Shown: positions 8,774-16,792 of the stretch, piece by piece
Numbering within the stretch: the stretch's first letter is position 1
Layout of the letters: each line of letters starts with the position of its first letter
Source: Pedobacter sp. SYP-B3415
Lineage (GTDB): Bacteria; Bacteroidota; Bacteroidia; Sphingobacteriales; Sphingobacteriaceae
Length of the DNA: 64,000 nt
Assembly (NCBI RefSeq): GCF_004138205.1
Contig: NZ_RXNQ01000005.1
Span: 1 to 64,000, forward strand
Direction of reading: 5' to 3'
The notes under the pieces: generated by a model
Told to the model about the DNA's origin: nothing
The model's input: the letters and a program-made list of their open reading frames with translations, nothing else
Database searches by the model: none
Position numbers and translations under genes: made by a program

Positions 8774-9622
8774 ATGAAAACCCAGGAAGAACTGAACTTT
8801 GCGCGCATCTCATCTGCCATCACTTTCCTGAAAGCAAATTTTAGCAGACAGCCTTCGCTCGAGCAGACCGCTGAACATGTGAACCTGAGCCCCTTCCACT
8901 TTCAAAAGATATTTACCGATTGGGCAGGCGTAAGTCCGAAGAAGTTTCTTCAGTATCTCACCATTGCGCACGCAAAGAAGATGTTGCAGCAGGATGTATC
9001 CATTTTTGATACAGCATTGGGAAGCGGACTGTCGGGAACCAGTCGTTTGCATGACCTTTTTATCGGCATTGAGGGAATGACACCCGGCGAATACAAAAAC
9101 GGCGGTGAAAACCTGGAAATTAATTACAGTTTCGCAGACAGTCCTTTTGGCCAGGTACTCATTGCCTCTACAGCAAAGGGCATCTGTTACCTGGCATTTT
9201 CTGAAGCCGACGACACGGCGTTACGCGAACTCCAGGCCTTGTTTCCGAATGCCCGCTACACACAGGTGGTGGACCTGATACAGCAAAATGCGCTTTATAT
9301 TTTTACGCACGACTGGCGGAAACTTGATCAGGTAAAACTGCACCTGAAAGCGACGGCGTTTCAGTTAAAGGTCTGGGAGAGCCTGTTGAAGATCCCCATG
9401 GGAAAACTCGGCACCTACGGCAGCATTGCGCGTGCTATAGCTGTTCCCGGTGCATCGCGTGCAGTCGGAACCGCAGTTGGCGATAATCCGGTGGCTTTTT
9501 TAATTCCCTGTCACCGGGTGATCCGGGCAACGGGCGTGCTGGGTAATTATCATTGGGGGCAGACGCGTAAAGAAGCCATGATTGGCTGGGAGGCTGCGCA
9601 TACACAAGGCAAAGAAGTGTAA
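8774..9622 (+). CDS. ada: Ada-type fusion: AraC domain plus O6-methylguanine methyltransferase
   Basis: Transfers methyl groups from O6-methylguanine in DNA to its own cysteine and, through its AraC-type domain, probably activates repair genes. The 282 residues carry an AraC helix-turn-helix pair at about 10-105 and an Ogt domain from about 115. The active site is IPCHRVIRATG with Cys246. The N-terminal zinc domain of E. coli Ada (methylphosphotriester acceptor) is absent, but a free-standing Ada-type zinc domain is encoded at 10335-10580 in the same operon. The start at 8774 follows AAAGGAAT. The TAA stop overlaps the next gene's ATG by one base. Confidence 0.93.
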   Translation: MKTQEELNFARISSAITFLKANFSRQPSLEQTAEHVNLSPFHFQKIFTDWAGVSPKKFLQYLTIAHAKKMLQQDVSIFDTALGSGLSGTSRLHDLFIGIEGMTPGEYKNGGENLEINYSFADSPFGQVLIASTAKGICYLAFSEADDTALRELQALFPNARYTQVVDLIQQNALYIFTHDWRKLDQVKLHLKATAFQLKVWESLLKIPMGKLGTYGSIARAIAVPGASRAVGTAVGDNPVAFLIPCHRVIRATGVLGNYHWGQTRKEAMIGWEAAHTQGKEV

Positions 9623-10335
9623 TGGACCAGGTTATTGCAAAAATAGACGGCCTGGACTGGGCTGGCATAGGCGACATGCTGCATGATAAGGGTTATGCAC
9701 AAATACCGGCGGTTCTCAACGAAGCAGCATGCAGGCAAGTTTCTGATCTGTATGATCAGGATGCCCTTTTCCGGAAAACCGTGGTGATGGAACGGTTTCG
9801 TTTCGGCCTTGGCGAATACAAATATTTCAGCTATCCGCTGCCCGGGCTGCTTGCAGCCGTGCGGGAAACGCTTTACAGACACCTTGCGCCTGTAGCGAAC
9901 AGCTGGATGCATGTACTTGGTGAAGGCCGGCCGTTTCCTGATTCTCTCCAAGCGATGCTGGCCAGGTGCCGCGCCGCCGGACAGACCCTGCCAACGGTAT
10001 TGCAGCTTCGTTACGGGCCCGGGGGATACAACACATTGCACCAGGATTTATATGGGGAACTTTTTTTCCCGATCCAGGCCGTTATCTTCCTTAAACAGCC
10101 GGGTACAGACTACACCGGCGGAGCGTTTGTGCTGACTGAACAGGTTCCGCGGGCACAATCGAAAGTTATTGTTCTGCAGCCCGCACGGGGAGACCTGCTG
10201 TTATTTACAACTGGTTTCAGACCGGTAAAAGGAAGCCGGGGTTATTACCGGGTTACCATGAAGCATGGTGTAAGCGAAGTAAAAGAAGGCCGGCGGGAAA
10301 CACTTGGTATTATTTTTCACGATGCACAAAGCTGA
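9622..10335 (+). CDS. 2OG-Fe(II) oxygenase of the repair operon
   Basis: Dioxygenase of 237 residues using Fe(II) and 2-oxoglutarate. The iron triad is visible as LHQDLYGE (His..Asp) and a distal His in VTMKHGVSEV, with Arg before it in YYRVTMKH as the likely 2-oxoglutarate anchor. It resembles the COG3826 type of oxygenase rather than AlkB itself, which is encoded two genes downstream. Overlapping starts and stops with ada and the zinc-domain gene place it in the alkylation-response operon. A role in repair of alkylated DNA or RNA is inferred from this context. Confidence 0.85.
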   Translation: MDQVIAKIDGLDWAGIGDMLHDKGYAQIPAVLNEAACRQVSDLYDQDALFRKTVVMERFRFGLGEYKYFSYPLPGLLAAVRETLYRHLAPVANSWMHVLGEGRPFPDSLQAMLARCRAAGQTLPTVLQLRYGPGGYNTLHQDLYGELFFPIQAVIFLKQPGTDYTGGAFVLTEQVPRAQSKVIVLQPARGDLLLFTTGFRPVKGSRGYYRVTMKHGVSEVKEGRRETLGIIFHDAQS

Positions 10336-10580
10336 TGATCAGGCATGAAGAGCTGGGTAACTGGGAAGTTCGGGCATTGATCAGGCAGGGAGGCATCTGC
10401 TTTGCCGGCAACAGGAAACTTCGCATTTTCGGAAGGCTGGACTGCAGCCGGGGTAAACGCATGCGACGTCAAAACCGGGTATTCTTTAGTTCTGCAGCCA
10501 GCGCTGCAGCGGCAGGATACCGCCCATGCGGGCATTGCATGAAGTTTGCTTATCAAAAATGGAAAAATGGAGCTATTTAA
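10335..10580 (+). CDS. Free-standing Ada-type zinc-binding domain protein
   Basis: Protein of 81 residues resembling only the N-terminal zinc domain of Ada. Its core LDCSRGKRMRRQNRVFF and GYRPCGHC matches the Ada pattern of one upstream Cys and a C-x2-C pair. By my hand alignment, the position of the methyl-accepting Cys38 of E. coli Ada holds Gly, so methylphosphotriester transfer is doubtful unless the more N-terminal Cys (GGICF) substitutes. The start overlaps the oxygenase stop by one base and the 3' end overlaps alkB by 14 bases. It may bind DNA or lend a DNA-binding surface to the split Ada (inference). Confidence 0.8.
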   Translation: MIRHEELGNWEVRALIRQGGICFAGNRKLRIFGRLDCSRGKRMRRQNRVFFSSAASAAAAGYRPCGHCMKFAYQKWKNGAI

Positions 10581-11175
10581 GACAAATTCTGATGTAAATC
10601 TTTTGCCTTTCGACGGAATCGTCAACTATTATGGTTTGGTCATGAGTGCGCCGGAAGCAAGCTATTTCCTGGATGAGCTCCTGCGAAATATCGCCTGGCG
10701 ACATGACGAAGCAATTATATTTGGAAAGCGCATTGTTACCAAACGAAAGGTGGCCTGGTACGGAGAACAGCCCTATAGTTACACATATTCAAACACAACA
10801 AAACATGCGCTGCCCTTTACCCCTGCTCTCATAAAACTTCGCGCGCTTGTAGCATTGCACACCGGGGTGCATTTCAATTCATGCCTGCTAAACCTTTACC
10901 ATGATGGTTCTGAAGGGATGGCCTGGCACAGCGACGACGAAAAAGAGCTTGGCAAAGACACCACAATTGGTTCGCTGAGTTTTGGGGCAACCCGGAAGTT
11001 CTCTTTCAAACACAAAAACATGAAAGAGACCTATTCGCTTATGCTCGAAAGCGGCAGCCTGCTGGTTATGCGCGGTACTACGCAGAGTAAATGGCTGCAT
11101 GCGCTGCCGAAATCGACCCGGGTTACGGCGCCCCGGATCAATCTGACATTTCGCACCATTCAGCAGCCGGTTTGA
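10567..11175 (+). CDS. alkB: AlkB-type DNA dealkylase
   Basis: 2OG-Fe(II) dioxygenase that oxidatively removes methyl groups from 1-methyladenine and 3-methylcytosine. The 202 residues contain the AlkB signatures NLYHDGSEGMAWHSDDE (His-x-Asp iron ligands) and a closing PRINLTFR with the 2-oxoglutarate-binding arginines. The ATG at 10567 is preferred over an in-frame TTG at 10546 because it gives the usual short N terminus before DVNLLPFDG. It overlaps the zinc-domain gene by 14 bases, so all four repair genes form one coupled operon. Confidence 0.92.
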   Translation: MELFKTNSDVNLLPFDGIVNYYGLVMSAPEASYFLDELLRNIAWRHDEAIIFGKRIVTKRKVAWYGEQPYSYTYSNTTKHALPFTPALIKLRALVALHTGVHFNSCLLNLYHDGSEGMAWHSDDEKELGKDTTIGSLSFGATRKFSFKHKNMKETYSLMLESGSLLVMRGTTQSKWLHALPKSTRVTAPRINLTFRTIQQPV

Positions 11176-11224
11176 TTTTTACATGCGGTCGACCGCAGGG
11201 CATACGCAGAGGCTAAATATTGTT

Positions 11225-11232
11225 TAACTTTG
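11225..11232 (+). promoter_or_regulatory. Predicted -7 box directly before a small gene
   Basis: TAACTTTG, a full TAnnTTTG match, ends 4 bases before the ATG at 11237. If it is used, transcription would begin at or within a base or two of the start codon, giving a leaderless message. No good -33 TTG is visible. Confidence 0.4.
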
Positions 11233-11236
11233 CAGT

Positions 11237-11398
11237 ATGGATATCCAGAAAGTCATCGTCATCCTGGTCTTCGCAGCTGCATTGTTTTACATAGGAAGGA
11301 TGGTATACCGTTCCCTGCGTACAAAGGAGGAAGGCTGCGGTGGTAATTGCAAATGCGGTGTCGACTTCTCATCCATTCAACCGGAGAAGAAAAAGTAG
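11237..11398 (+). CDS. FeoB-associated-type Cys-rich small membrane protein
   Basis: A 53-residue protein with one N-terminal membrane helix (about residues 6-20, VIVILVFAAALFYIGR), a short basic segment and a cysteine cluster EEGCGGNCKCG, ending in a charged tail. This layout matches the small proteins often found next to ferrous iron transporter FeoB (PF12669-like). No feoB is present in this window, so a role in iron handling is not supported by context. It sits 61 bases after alkB and 3 bases before the Crp-type regulator, with which it is probably co-transcribed. Confidence 0.7.
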   Translation: MDIQKVIVILVFAAALFYIGRMVYRSLRTKEEGCGGNCKCGVDFSSIQPEKKK

Positions 11399-11401
11399 CC
11401 C

Positions 11402-11992
11402 ATGCTCGAGCAGATCAGAAGTTACCTGAATAAAAACATGGCGCTCACCGATGCGCAGTTTGAAACTATTTCGGCTAACCTCAGAATCCGCACCTTCAGC
11501 AAAGGCGAAACCATTCTGCGGGCGGGCGAGATCGGCACTTATTCTTTTTTTGTTAACAAAGGTCTGCTGCGTTGTTTCTCGATCGATGAGAAAGGCAAGG
11601 AGCACATTATCCAGTTCGCTCCCGAAAACTGGTGGATTTCTGACCGGAACAGTATCCTGTTTAACGAGCCTTCAGATTTTTTTTATGATGCTACCGAGGA
11701 AACCGAGGCTGTCGTTATTCCGAAAGACTTCTTTGAGCAGGCGGCATTGCTGGTTCCCTGCCTGCTGAATATGAACAATATTATGCTGCACAAGTCGATC
11801 AGGTTTATGCAGAAGCGAATAAATATGCTGCTTAGTGCTACTGCAGAAGAACGTTATCTCGACTTCATCCATCTTTATCCGAATCTTACACTTCGCGTTC
11901 CGCAGTGGATGATCGCCTCTTACCTGGGCATTACACCGGAATCGCTTAGCCGTGTGCGCAAAGATCTTGCACGCAAACATTTTAAAGGCTAA
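11402..11992 (+). CDS. Crp/Fnr-family transcriptional regulator
   Basis: Regulator of 196 residues. The N-terminal cyclic-nucleotide-binding-like beta barrel spans about 15-115 (FSKGETILRAGEIGTYSFFVNKG split over 34-55), followed by a dimer helix and a short C-terminal helix-turn-helix (PQWMIASYLGITPESLSRVR). It has no Fnr-type cysteine cluster and no complete cAMP-binding motif, so the ligand is unknown. Its stop is 90 bases before yceI, which has its own -7 box. Confidence 0.85.
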   Translation: MLEQIRSYLNKNMALTDAQFETISANLRIRTFSKGETILRAGEIGTYSFFVNKGLLRCFSIDEKGKEHIIQFAPENWWISDRNSILFNEPSDFFYDATEETEAVVIPKDFFEQAALLVPCLLNMNNIMLHKSIRFMQKRINMLLSATAEERYLDFIHLYPNLTLRVPQWMIASYLGITPESLSRVRKDLARKHFKG

Positions 11993-12037
11993 TCTCTTTT
12001 CTTATCATACATCAAGACGCGGGTCTTCGGGCTGCTG

Positions 12038-12045
12038 TAATTTTG
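12038..12045 (+). promoter_or_regulatory. Predicted -7 promoter box of yceI
   Basis: TAATTTTG matches TAnnTTTG, 37 bases before the yceI ATG. There is no obvious -33 element. Confidence 0.45.
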
Positions 12046-12082
12046 TGGTGTTCAAAATGATCAACCACTAAGAATTAAAATT

Positions 12083-12613
12083 ATGGCAAATACCAAATGG
12101 GCTCTTGACCCTGCACACAGCGAATTGCAGTTTAAAATTAAACACCTGATGATCACCAATGTAACCGGAAGTTTTACCGACTTTTCGGCAAGCCTGGAAT
12201 CTGAAGGTGAAGATTTTGAGAACGCACATGTCTCTTTTGAAGCGGCTATTGATTCGATCAATACGGGCAATGCCGACCGCGACGCGCACCTGAAAGCCGG
12301 CGATTTCTTCGAAATTGAAAAACATCCGAAAATGACTTTCGAGTCTACATCGTTCAAAAAAGATGGCAGCGATTACACGGTTGAAGGCAACCTTACCCTG
12401 AAAGGTGTGACCAAGCCAGTAACGCTTGATGCAGAGTTTGGCGGCATTAGCCAGGATCCATGGGGAAATACAAAAGCAGGTTTTTCTGTAAGCGGAAAAA
12501 TTAAACGCGAAGATTTCGGTCTGACCTACAATGCGGCGCTTGAAACCGGCGGCGTTATGCTGGGCAACGAAGTAAAAATCTTCGGCGAGATCCAGTTCGC
12601 AAAACAGGCATAA
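12083..12613 (+). CDS. YceI-family lipocalin-like protein
   Basis: YceI-type protein of 176 residues, a beta-barrel fold known to bind polyisoprenoid or other amphipathic ligands. Signatures are the start WALDPAHSELQFKIKHLM, the middle segment DRDAHLKAGDFFEIEKHPKM and the C-terminal DFGLTYN and LGNEVKI. There is no signal peptide, so it is probably cytoplasmic, like many Bacteroidota homologues. Its physiological ligand is not known. Confidence 0.92.
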   Translation: MANTKWALDPAHSELQFKIKHLMITNVTGSFTDFSASLESEGEDFENAHVSFEAAIDSINTGNADRDAHLKAGDFFEIEKHPKMTFESTSFKKDGSDYTVEGNLTLKGVTKPVTLDAEFGGISQDPWGNTKAGFSVSGKIKREDFGLTYNAALETGGVMLGNEVKIFGEIQFAKQA

Positions 12614-12738
12614 TCATACTTGACGGGGGTCAAACGTGCGGTAGTGTATCTAAGGATGCATTGCCGTTTTTTTTGCCGTTGTGTTGACAGATGGAGTGGT
12701 AGCCAGGTGGAGTTGCCTTAAGAGTATAGCGGCGACAG

Positions 12739-12770
12739 AAACAAATTTTTAATATTTGTTTGATTTTTTT
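12739..12770 (+). terminator. Possible AT-rich terminator of yceI
   Basis: An AAACAAAT / ATTTGTTT stem is followed by GA and seven T, 126 bases after the yceI stop. The stem is weak because it is nearly all A-T pairs. Confidence 0.4.
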
Positions 12771-12775
12771 AACTT

Positions 12776-12808
12776 AAAGTTGGTAACTTTACGAAAGTTA
12801 CCAACTTT
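12776..12808. other. Perfect 15-base inverted repeat with 3-base loop
   Basis: AAAGTTGGTAACTTT, then ACG, then its exact reverse complement. It lies between convergent yceI and the small lipoprotein gene. On neither strand does a T-run follow the stem, so it is not a standard terminator. The rest of 12614-12911 holds the weak terminator at 12739-12770 and nothing else I can identify. Confidence 0.75.
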
Positions 12809-12911
12809 GCAGGAGTCGAGGTCTGTTCCGGGCAGATCGCCAGGAATTGCCGAAAATCTTTCATTCCCCAAACAGCTCGATGGTCCACGTAAGGCGCGGA
12901 ATTTGGCGCAG

Positions 12912-13142
12912 TTACGGGCGACCGCCTTTTGTTGCTGATGTATCAGTGCTTCCCATTGAGGTATCACCGCCGCTGCTATCACTGCTGCTGGTCCCCGGAG
13001 TGCCCATACCAGAAGCCGCACTGTCTGTCTGTTGCGCACTTACTGAATCTGGCGTACGTTCAGCGCCTTTGTCCCCTGCAGTACATGCTGCAAAGGATAA
13101 CGTTGCTACTGAAATATAGAAGAATAATCTGATCGTTTTCAT
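12912..13142 (-). CDS. Small Ser/Thr/Gly-rich putative lipoprotein
   Basis: A 76-residue protein with a signal sequence ending in a lipobox, LSFAAC (Cys19), followed by a low-complexity tail rich in Ser, Thr, Gly and Asp that looks disordered. I recognise no domain. The ATG at 13142 follows a 7-base inverted repeat (13157-13174, GTACTGC/GCAGTAC). It may follow ispF in the same transcript, 61 bases away. The clear lipobox supports a real gene, but the length and composition keep confidence moderate. Confidence 0.55.
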   Translation of the reverse strand: MKTIRLFFYISVATLSFAACTAGDKGAERTPDSVSAQQTDSAASGMGTPGTSSSDSSGGDTSMGSTDTSATKGGRP

Positions 13143-13203
13143 AGTGTCGTTTTTTTGTACTGCTCTGGCAGTACAGACTTAACGGTTTTTGAACCCGATT
13201 TGT

Positions 13204-13698
13204 TTACTGAGATGGAGTGCGCTGTTTATTGATCAGGCAAACAGCATAAGCCACAACACCTTCTTCGCGGCCTACAAAACCCATTTGCTCATTAGTGGTC
13301 GCTTTGATTGAAATGTCTTCTTCGCTGATGCCGGCAGCTTCAGCAATGTTTTTTTGCATGGCGGGTATATGCGGATTGATCTTTGGTGCTTCAAGACAAA
13401 GCATCGCATCAATGTTTCCAATCTCCCAGCCTTGGTCAGCCAGCAGCTTCACGGTTTCCCGAAGCAACACAAGGCTGCTGATACCCTTCCACTGCGGATC
13501 GGTGTTCTTAAAATGAAAACCGATGTCGCGCAGATTTGCCGCTCCAAGCAGTGCATCGCAAATGGCGTGTAAAAGTACGTCGGCATCCGAGTGTCCGAAT
13601 GCACCCCGTACATGCTCAAGTTGCACCCCACCTACAAAAAACGGATGACCATCACGAAGCTGATGCACGTCAAACCCGAAGCCTACTTTGATTTTCAT
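13204..13698 (-). CDS. ispF: 2-C-methyl-D-erythritol 2,4-cyclodiphosphate synthase
   Basis: Fifth step of the methylerythritol phosphate route to isoprenoids: CDP-methylerythritol 2-phosphate to the cyclic diphosphate plus CMP. The 164 residues are the usual length. Zinc ligands lie in GFDVHQL (Asp9, His11), and the downstream AFGHSDADVLLHA and TTNEQMGFVGREEG are typical signatures. The stop of porV lies 6 bases upstream of this start, so the two are probably co-transcribed. Confidence 0.96.
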   Translation of the reverse strand: MKIKVGFGFDVHQLRDGHPFFVGGVQLEHVRGAFGHSDADVLLHAICDALLGAANLRDIGFHFKNTDPQWKGISSLVLLRETVKLLADQGWEIGNIDAMLCLEAPKINPHIPAMQKNIAEAAGISEEDISIKATTNEQMGFVGREEGVVAYAVCLINKQRTPSQ

Positions 13699-13704
13699 AT
13701 GATT

Positions 13705-14886
13705 CTAGTTGCTGCCAAAGTTAAACAACAGACTAAAACGGAGCGTATTTGCCATCGGACTTTTATCCACACTCGCCAGCAGGTATGAAAAATTAATCGT
13801 GGTCTGTTTGTATGTAAAGCCGGCTCCCAGCGTTACATAGCGCCGGTTGCCCTTGTTTGGTGACTCATAAAAATACCCGCCCCGCAATGCGAACTTCTTG
13901 TCGTACAGATACTCCAGTCCGGCGCCGATATTAACTTCCTGCAGTTCTTCGCTGAAGCCGCCGGGCGCATCGGTGAAAGAACCGAAAATGCCCGCAGGCA
14001 CAGACCTGTTCGGATCTACGCCACTGCTGATACTGCCGTCGGTGTTGTAAATGGGTTGTGTAGGAACGAGCAGCTTATTAAAATCGAGCGCAACAGTAAA
14101 ATCGTTCAGATCATCTGCCGAAAAGGTTGCTGCACCGCCAAGTCGCAGATTTGACGGAAGAAAATATTTTGATCCCGTTTCCGTGTAGCCCATTTTTGTG
14201 CCGATGTTTGAAATATTTAAACCCGCAGAAAGACGTGTATCTGTATTAAAGAGCCATGTTTCGGTTGTATAAAAACCTGAAACGTCTACGGCCACCGAGT
14301 TGCCTGCGTTTATCTGCTGACCGGCAGTAAACTTACCGGTAGACAAATTCGAATTGATGTAACGAAGCGTCGTGCCGATAGAGAATTCCTCGCCGAACTT
14401 CCGTGCGTAACTGACATCAAACGCCAGTTCGTTCGGACTATATGTACCGAGATCTTGCCGGTTGTTATCTGTAAGCGGGATTTCGCCGAGGGAAAAGAAG
14501 CGGAAGGAAGCACCCACCGTATTGCGCTCGTCCAGGCGATAATACCCGCTCAGGTACGCCAGATTAATATCTGAAGTGAGGCTGCGCAACCAGGGTGTAT
14601 AAGAAAGCGACACACCAGAACGGTCATTTAAGAATGCCATTTTAGCAGGGTTAATAGCTGAAGCATTTGCATCGGGATATACAGCCACACCAGCATCGCC
14701 CATGGCACCGGTACGGGCATCGGGCATCACCAATAAAAAGGGTACCGCTGTAACCAGGTTATTCGACTGGCTCCCGTTTGCCTGGGTATTGCCTGCAACC
14801 TGGCTATAGGCTGCCTCAGGAAATGCAATAACTGCTGCCAGGCAAAGAAACAGCATACCTATACATCTATAATTTTGTTTGGTCAT
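13705..14886 (-). CDS. porV: Type IX secretion outer-membrane protein PorV
   Basis: Outer-membrane beta-barrel of the FadL-like fold that shuttles type IX secretion substrates to the surface attachment complex. About 393 residues with an N-terminal signal peptide ending near AAYSQ. Family marks are AVPFLLVMPDARTGAMGDAG and GVAVYPDANASAINPAKMAF near the N terminus, and C-terminal strands ending in Phe. The ATG at 14886 is chosen because it gives a proper signal peptide; an in-frame ATG four codons earlier is possible. No other type IX genes are in the window. Confidence 0.9.
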   Translation of the reverse strand: MTKQNYRCIGMLFLCLAAVIAFPEAAYSQVAGNTQANGSQSNNLVTAVPFLLVMPDARTGAMGDAGVAVYPDANASAINPAKMAFLNDRSGVSLSYTPWLRSLTSDINLAYLSGYYRLDERNTVGASFRFFSLGEIPLTDNNRQDLGTYSPNELAFDVSYARKFGEEFSIGTTLRYINSNLSTGKFTAGQQINAGNSVAVDVSGFYTTETWLFNTDTRLSAGLNISNIGTKMGYTETGSKYFLPSNLRLGGAATFSADDLNDFTVALDFNKLLVPTQPIYNTDGSISSGVDPNRSVPAGIFGSFTDAPGGFSEELQEVNIGAGLEYLYDKKFALRGGYFYESPNKGNRRYVTLGAGFTYKQTTINFSYLLASVDKSPMANTLRFSLLFNFGSN

Positions 14887-14904
14887 AAAACCGATCATCT
14901 TTTA

Positions 14905-15402
14905 TTACTCAAAAACCAGCAAAAGTGTATTCTTATCAACTTTATCGCCCTTGCTTACATGCAGCGACCTGACCCGGCCATCTGCCGGAGACTTCAAAAT
15001 ATTTTCCATCTTCATCGCTTCGAGGACCAAAAGATTATCGCCCTTTTTCACTTCTGAACCCTCCTGAACCAGCACATTCAACACAAGTCCGGGCATAGGA
15101 GCCTTTACATCCTTTACCTTTCCCGCAGACAGATTTTCCATCCCAAGCGCTTTCAATAACAAATCGAACTGATCCTTTACCTCGACGTGGTAAATCCGGC
15201 CGTTCACCTTCACAACGGCGGTCTTTGTTTCCGCTGTATATGTCACAATCTCTGTATTGTAAGACTTATCGCCGAAAAGCACGTGGGTATGATTCTGGTC
15301 TTTTCTGAACTCATCGATAGTAAGCGATTCGCCATCCAGACGGTAACCATCTGTATCTGCCAGTTCGAATGTGAAGCTGTTGTTGACTTTTATTTTGAAC
15401 AT
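14905..15402 (-). CDS. Biotin carboxyl carrier protein subunit
   Basis: Biotin carrier of an acyl-CoA carboxylase, 165 residues. The C-terminal biotinyl domain has APMPGLVLNVLVQEG and the biotinylation motif EAMKMEN (Lys131). The N-terminal half is a beta-rich segment seen in carriers of propionyl- or acetyl-CoA carboxylases of Bacteroidota. No carboxylase or carboxyltransferase gene is adjacent, so the partner enzymes must be encoded elsewhere. It lies 18 bases before porV and one base from the gene upstream. Confidence 0.88.
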   Translation of the reverse strand: MFKIKVNNSFTFELADTDGYRLDGESLTIDEFRKDQNHTHVLFGDKSYNTEIVTYTAETKTAVVKVNGRIYHVEVKDQFDLLLKALGMENLSAGKVKDVKAPMPGLVLNVLVQEGSEVKKGDNLLVLEAMKMENILKSPADGRVRSLHVSKGDKVDKNTLLLVFE

Positions 15403-15403
15403 C

Positions 15404-16063
15404 TTACTGAGTTAATGCAAATTGAACCAGGTTTGCACCCATGCGTAAAGCCTCGGTCCGTTTGGCAGGTGTATCGCCGGAATAGGTTCCTGCATCTTCC
15501 CAACCATTTCCAAGATCACATTCATAAGTGTAATAACAAACCATTTTTCCTTTCCAGAACAGCGCCAGCCCCTGCGGCCGTTTATTATCATGTTCATGAA
15601 TTTTAGGCAGACCGGCGGGAAATTTGAACTTTTGGTTATAAAGCGCATGGGTTGCCGGGAGCTCTGTAAATGCGAGTTCGGGAAAAACCTTTTTCATCTG
15701 AGGCCGGATAAACTTGTCTAGCCCATAATTATCATCAATATGCAGGAAACCGCCGCCGGTCAGGTATTTCCTAAGATTAGCCGCTTCCTGTTCGGTAAAC
15801 ACCACATTGCCATGGCCTGTCATATAAACAAAGGGATAGTCGAATATTTCAGGACTTCCGACCTCAATAATCGCTTCTTCGGTGTTGAAGTTGGTGCGCA
15901 GGTTGGCGTTACAAAAGTTTACCAGATTCGAAAGGGCCGTACGGTTGGCATACCAGTCGCCCCCGCCATTGTATTTAAGTTTCGCCAGCTTATACGTGGG
16001 CACAGACAGCGCGGTCAGCAGAACCCCGAGGCAACACAACAGAACTGACACAACTTTTTTCAT
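15404..16063 (-). CDS. DUF4159-type secreted protein
   Basis: About 219 residues with an N-terminal signal peptide (VVSVLLCCLGVLLTALS) from an ATG at 16063. An ATG 13 codons earlier would overlap rsmE and spoil the signal. The body contains YNGGGDWYANRTALSNL, FVYMTGHGNVVFTEQE and GGFLHIDDNYG, characteristic of the DUF4159 family, which has a glutamine-amidotransferase-like fold and unknown function. It is expected in the periplasm. It sits 8 bases after rsmE and one base before the biotin carrier in a tight minus-strand run. Confidence 0.8.
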   Translation of the reverse strand: MKKVVSVLLCCLGVLLTALSVPTYKLAKLKYNGGGDWYANRTALSNLVNFCNANLRTNFNTEEAIIEVGSPEIFDYPFVYMTGHGNVVFTEQEAANLRKYLTGGGFLHIDDNYGLDKFIRPQMKKVFPELAFTELPATHALYNQKFKFPAGLPKIHEHDNKRPQGLALFWKGKMVCYYTYECDLGNGWEDAGTYSGDTPAKRTEALRMGANLVQFALTQ

Positions 16064-16071
16064 GGCTTCGT

Positions 16072-16782
16072 TTACCGGTTCAGGTAGTTCTCTTCGAAAC
16101 AAACGGCAAGTGCAGCCGTTTCTGTACGCAACCGGGCATCACCTAAAGTTATAGCTTTAAAATCATTCTGCAAAGCAAGTACAACCTCTTCCTCTGTGAA
16201 GTCGCCCTCAGGTCCGATTAGTACCAAAGACCGGCCTCCGGGCCTGAGAACCTTATCCAGCGCCTGTTTTTCTCCCCCGGGGATGCAGTGTGCAATACAT
16301 TTATAGTCAAAGGCGGACGCCAGAATGAGTTGCCTGAAAGAAACCGGCGAATTTACCAACGGAACGTAAGCCTTTATAGATTGTTTGGCTGCGGAAACGA
16401 CAACCTTTTCAAGCCGGTCTGTTTTGAGGATGCGCCGCTCTGAACGGTCGCAAATCAGCGGCGTAACTTCGTCAATACCAAGTTCCGTTGCCTTCTCGGC
16501 AAACCACTCAATACGATCGGTATTTTTTGTGGGCGCAACCGCAATATGCAGATAATGGTTCCGTTTGCCAAATTCCTGCTGCTGCTCAAGTATCCGGAGC
16601 TGCACCCTTTTCGGATGCTCATCCGCCAACACCGCCCGGTAATATCCGCCACGGCCATCTATCAGGTCAACTTCATCGCCTGTTTTTAAGCGCAGCACCC
16701 GGATGCAATGTTTACTTTCCTCCTCGCTCAGTGTGTAACCGGTAGCTGTAGTACCAATTCCGGGCGTGTAGAAAATATGCAT
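16072..16782 (-). CDS. rsmE: 16S rRNA m3U1498 methyltransferase
   Basis: SPOUT-family enzyme that methylates N3 of uridine 1498 in 16S rRNA using S-adenosylmethionine. 236 residues from the ATG at 16782 (MHIFYTPGI), the usual length. The knot signatures LVLIGPEGDFTEEEV and ITLGDARLRTETAAL are complete. The longer frame starting at 16806 overlaps the upstream CNNM gene and adds no conserved sequence. Confidence 0.95.
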   Translation of the reverse strand: MHIFYTPGIGTTATGYTLSEEESKHCIRVLRLKTGDEVDLIDGRGGYYRAVLADEHPKRVQLRILEQQQEFGKRNHYLHIAVAPTKNTDRIEWFAEKATELGIDEVTPLICDRSERRILKTDRLEKVVVSAAKQSIKAYVPLVNSPVSFRQLILASAFDYKCIAHCIPGGEKQALDKVLRPGGRSLVLIGPEGDFTEEEVVLALQNDFKAITLGDARLRTETAALAVCFEENYLNR

Positions 16783-16792
16783 GAATGGGATT

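Noticed and set aside
10546..10566. TTG start seven codons upstream of alkB
   Set aside because: It is deeper inside the zinc-domain gene and adds no conserved residues; the ATG at 10567 fits the AlkB N terminus.
13157..13174. 7-base inverted repeat GTACTGC/GCAGTAC as a terminator
   Set aside because: The T-run is on the wrong side for either strand; it may be a leader hairpin of the small lipoprotein gene.
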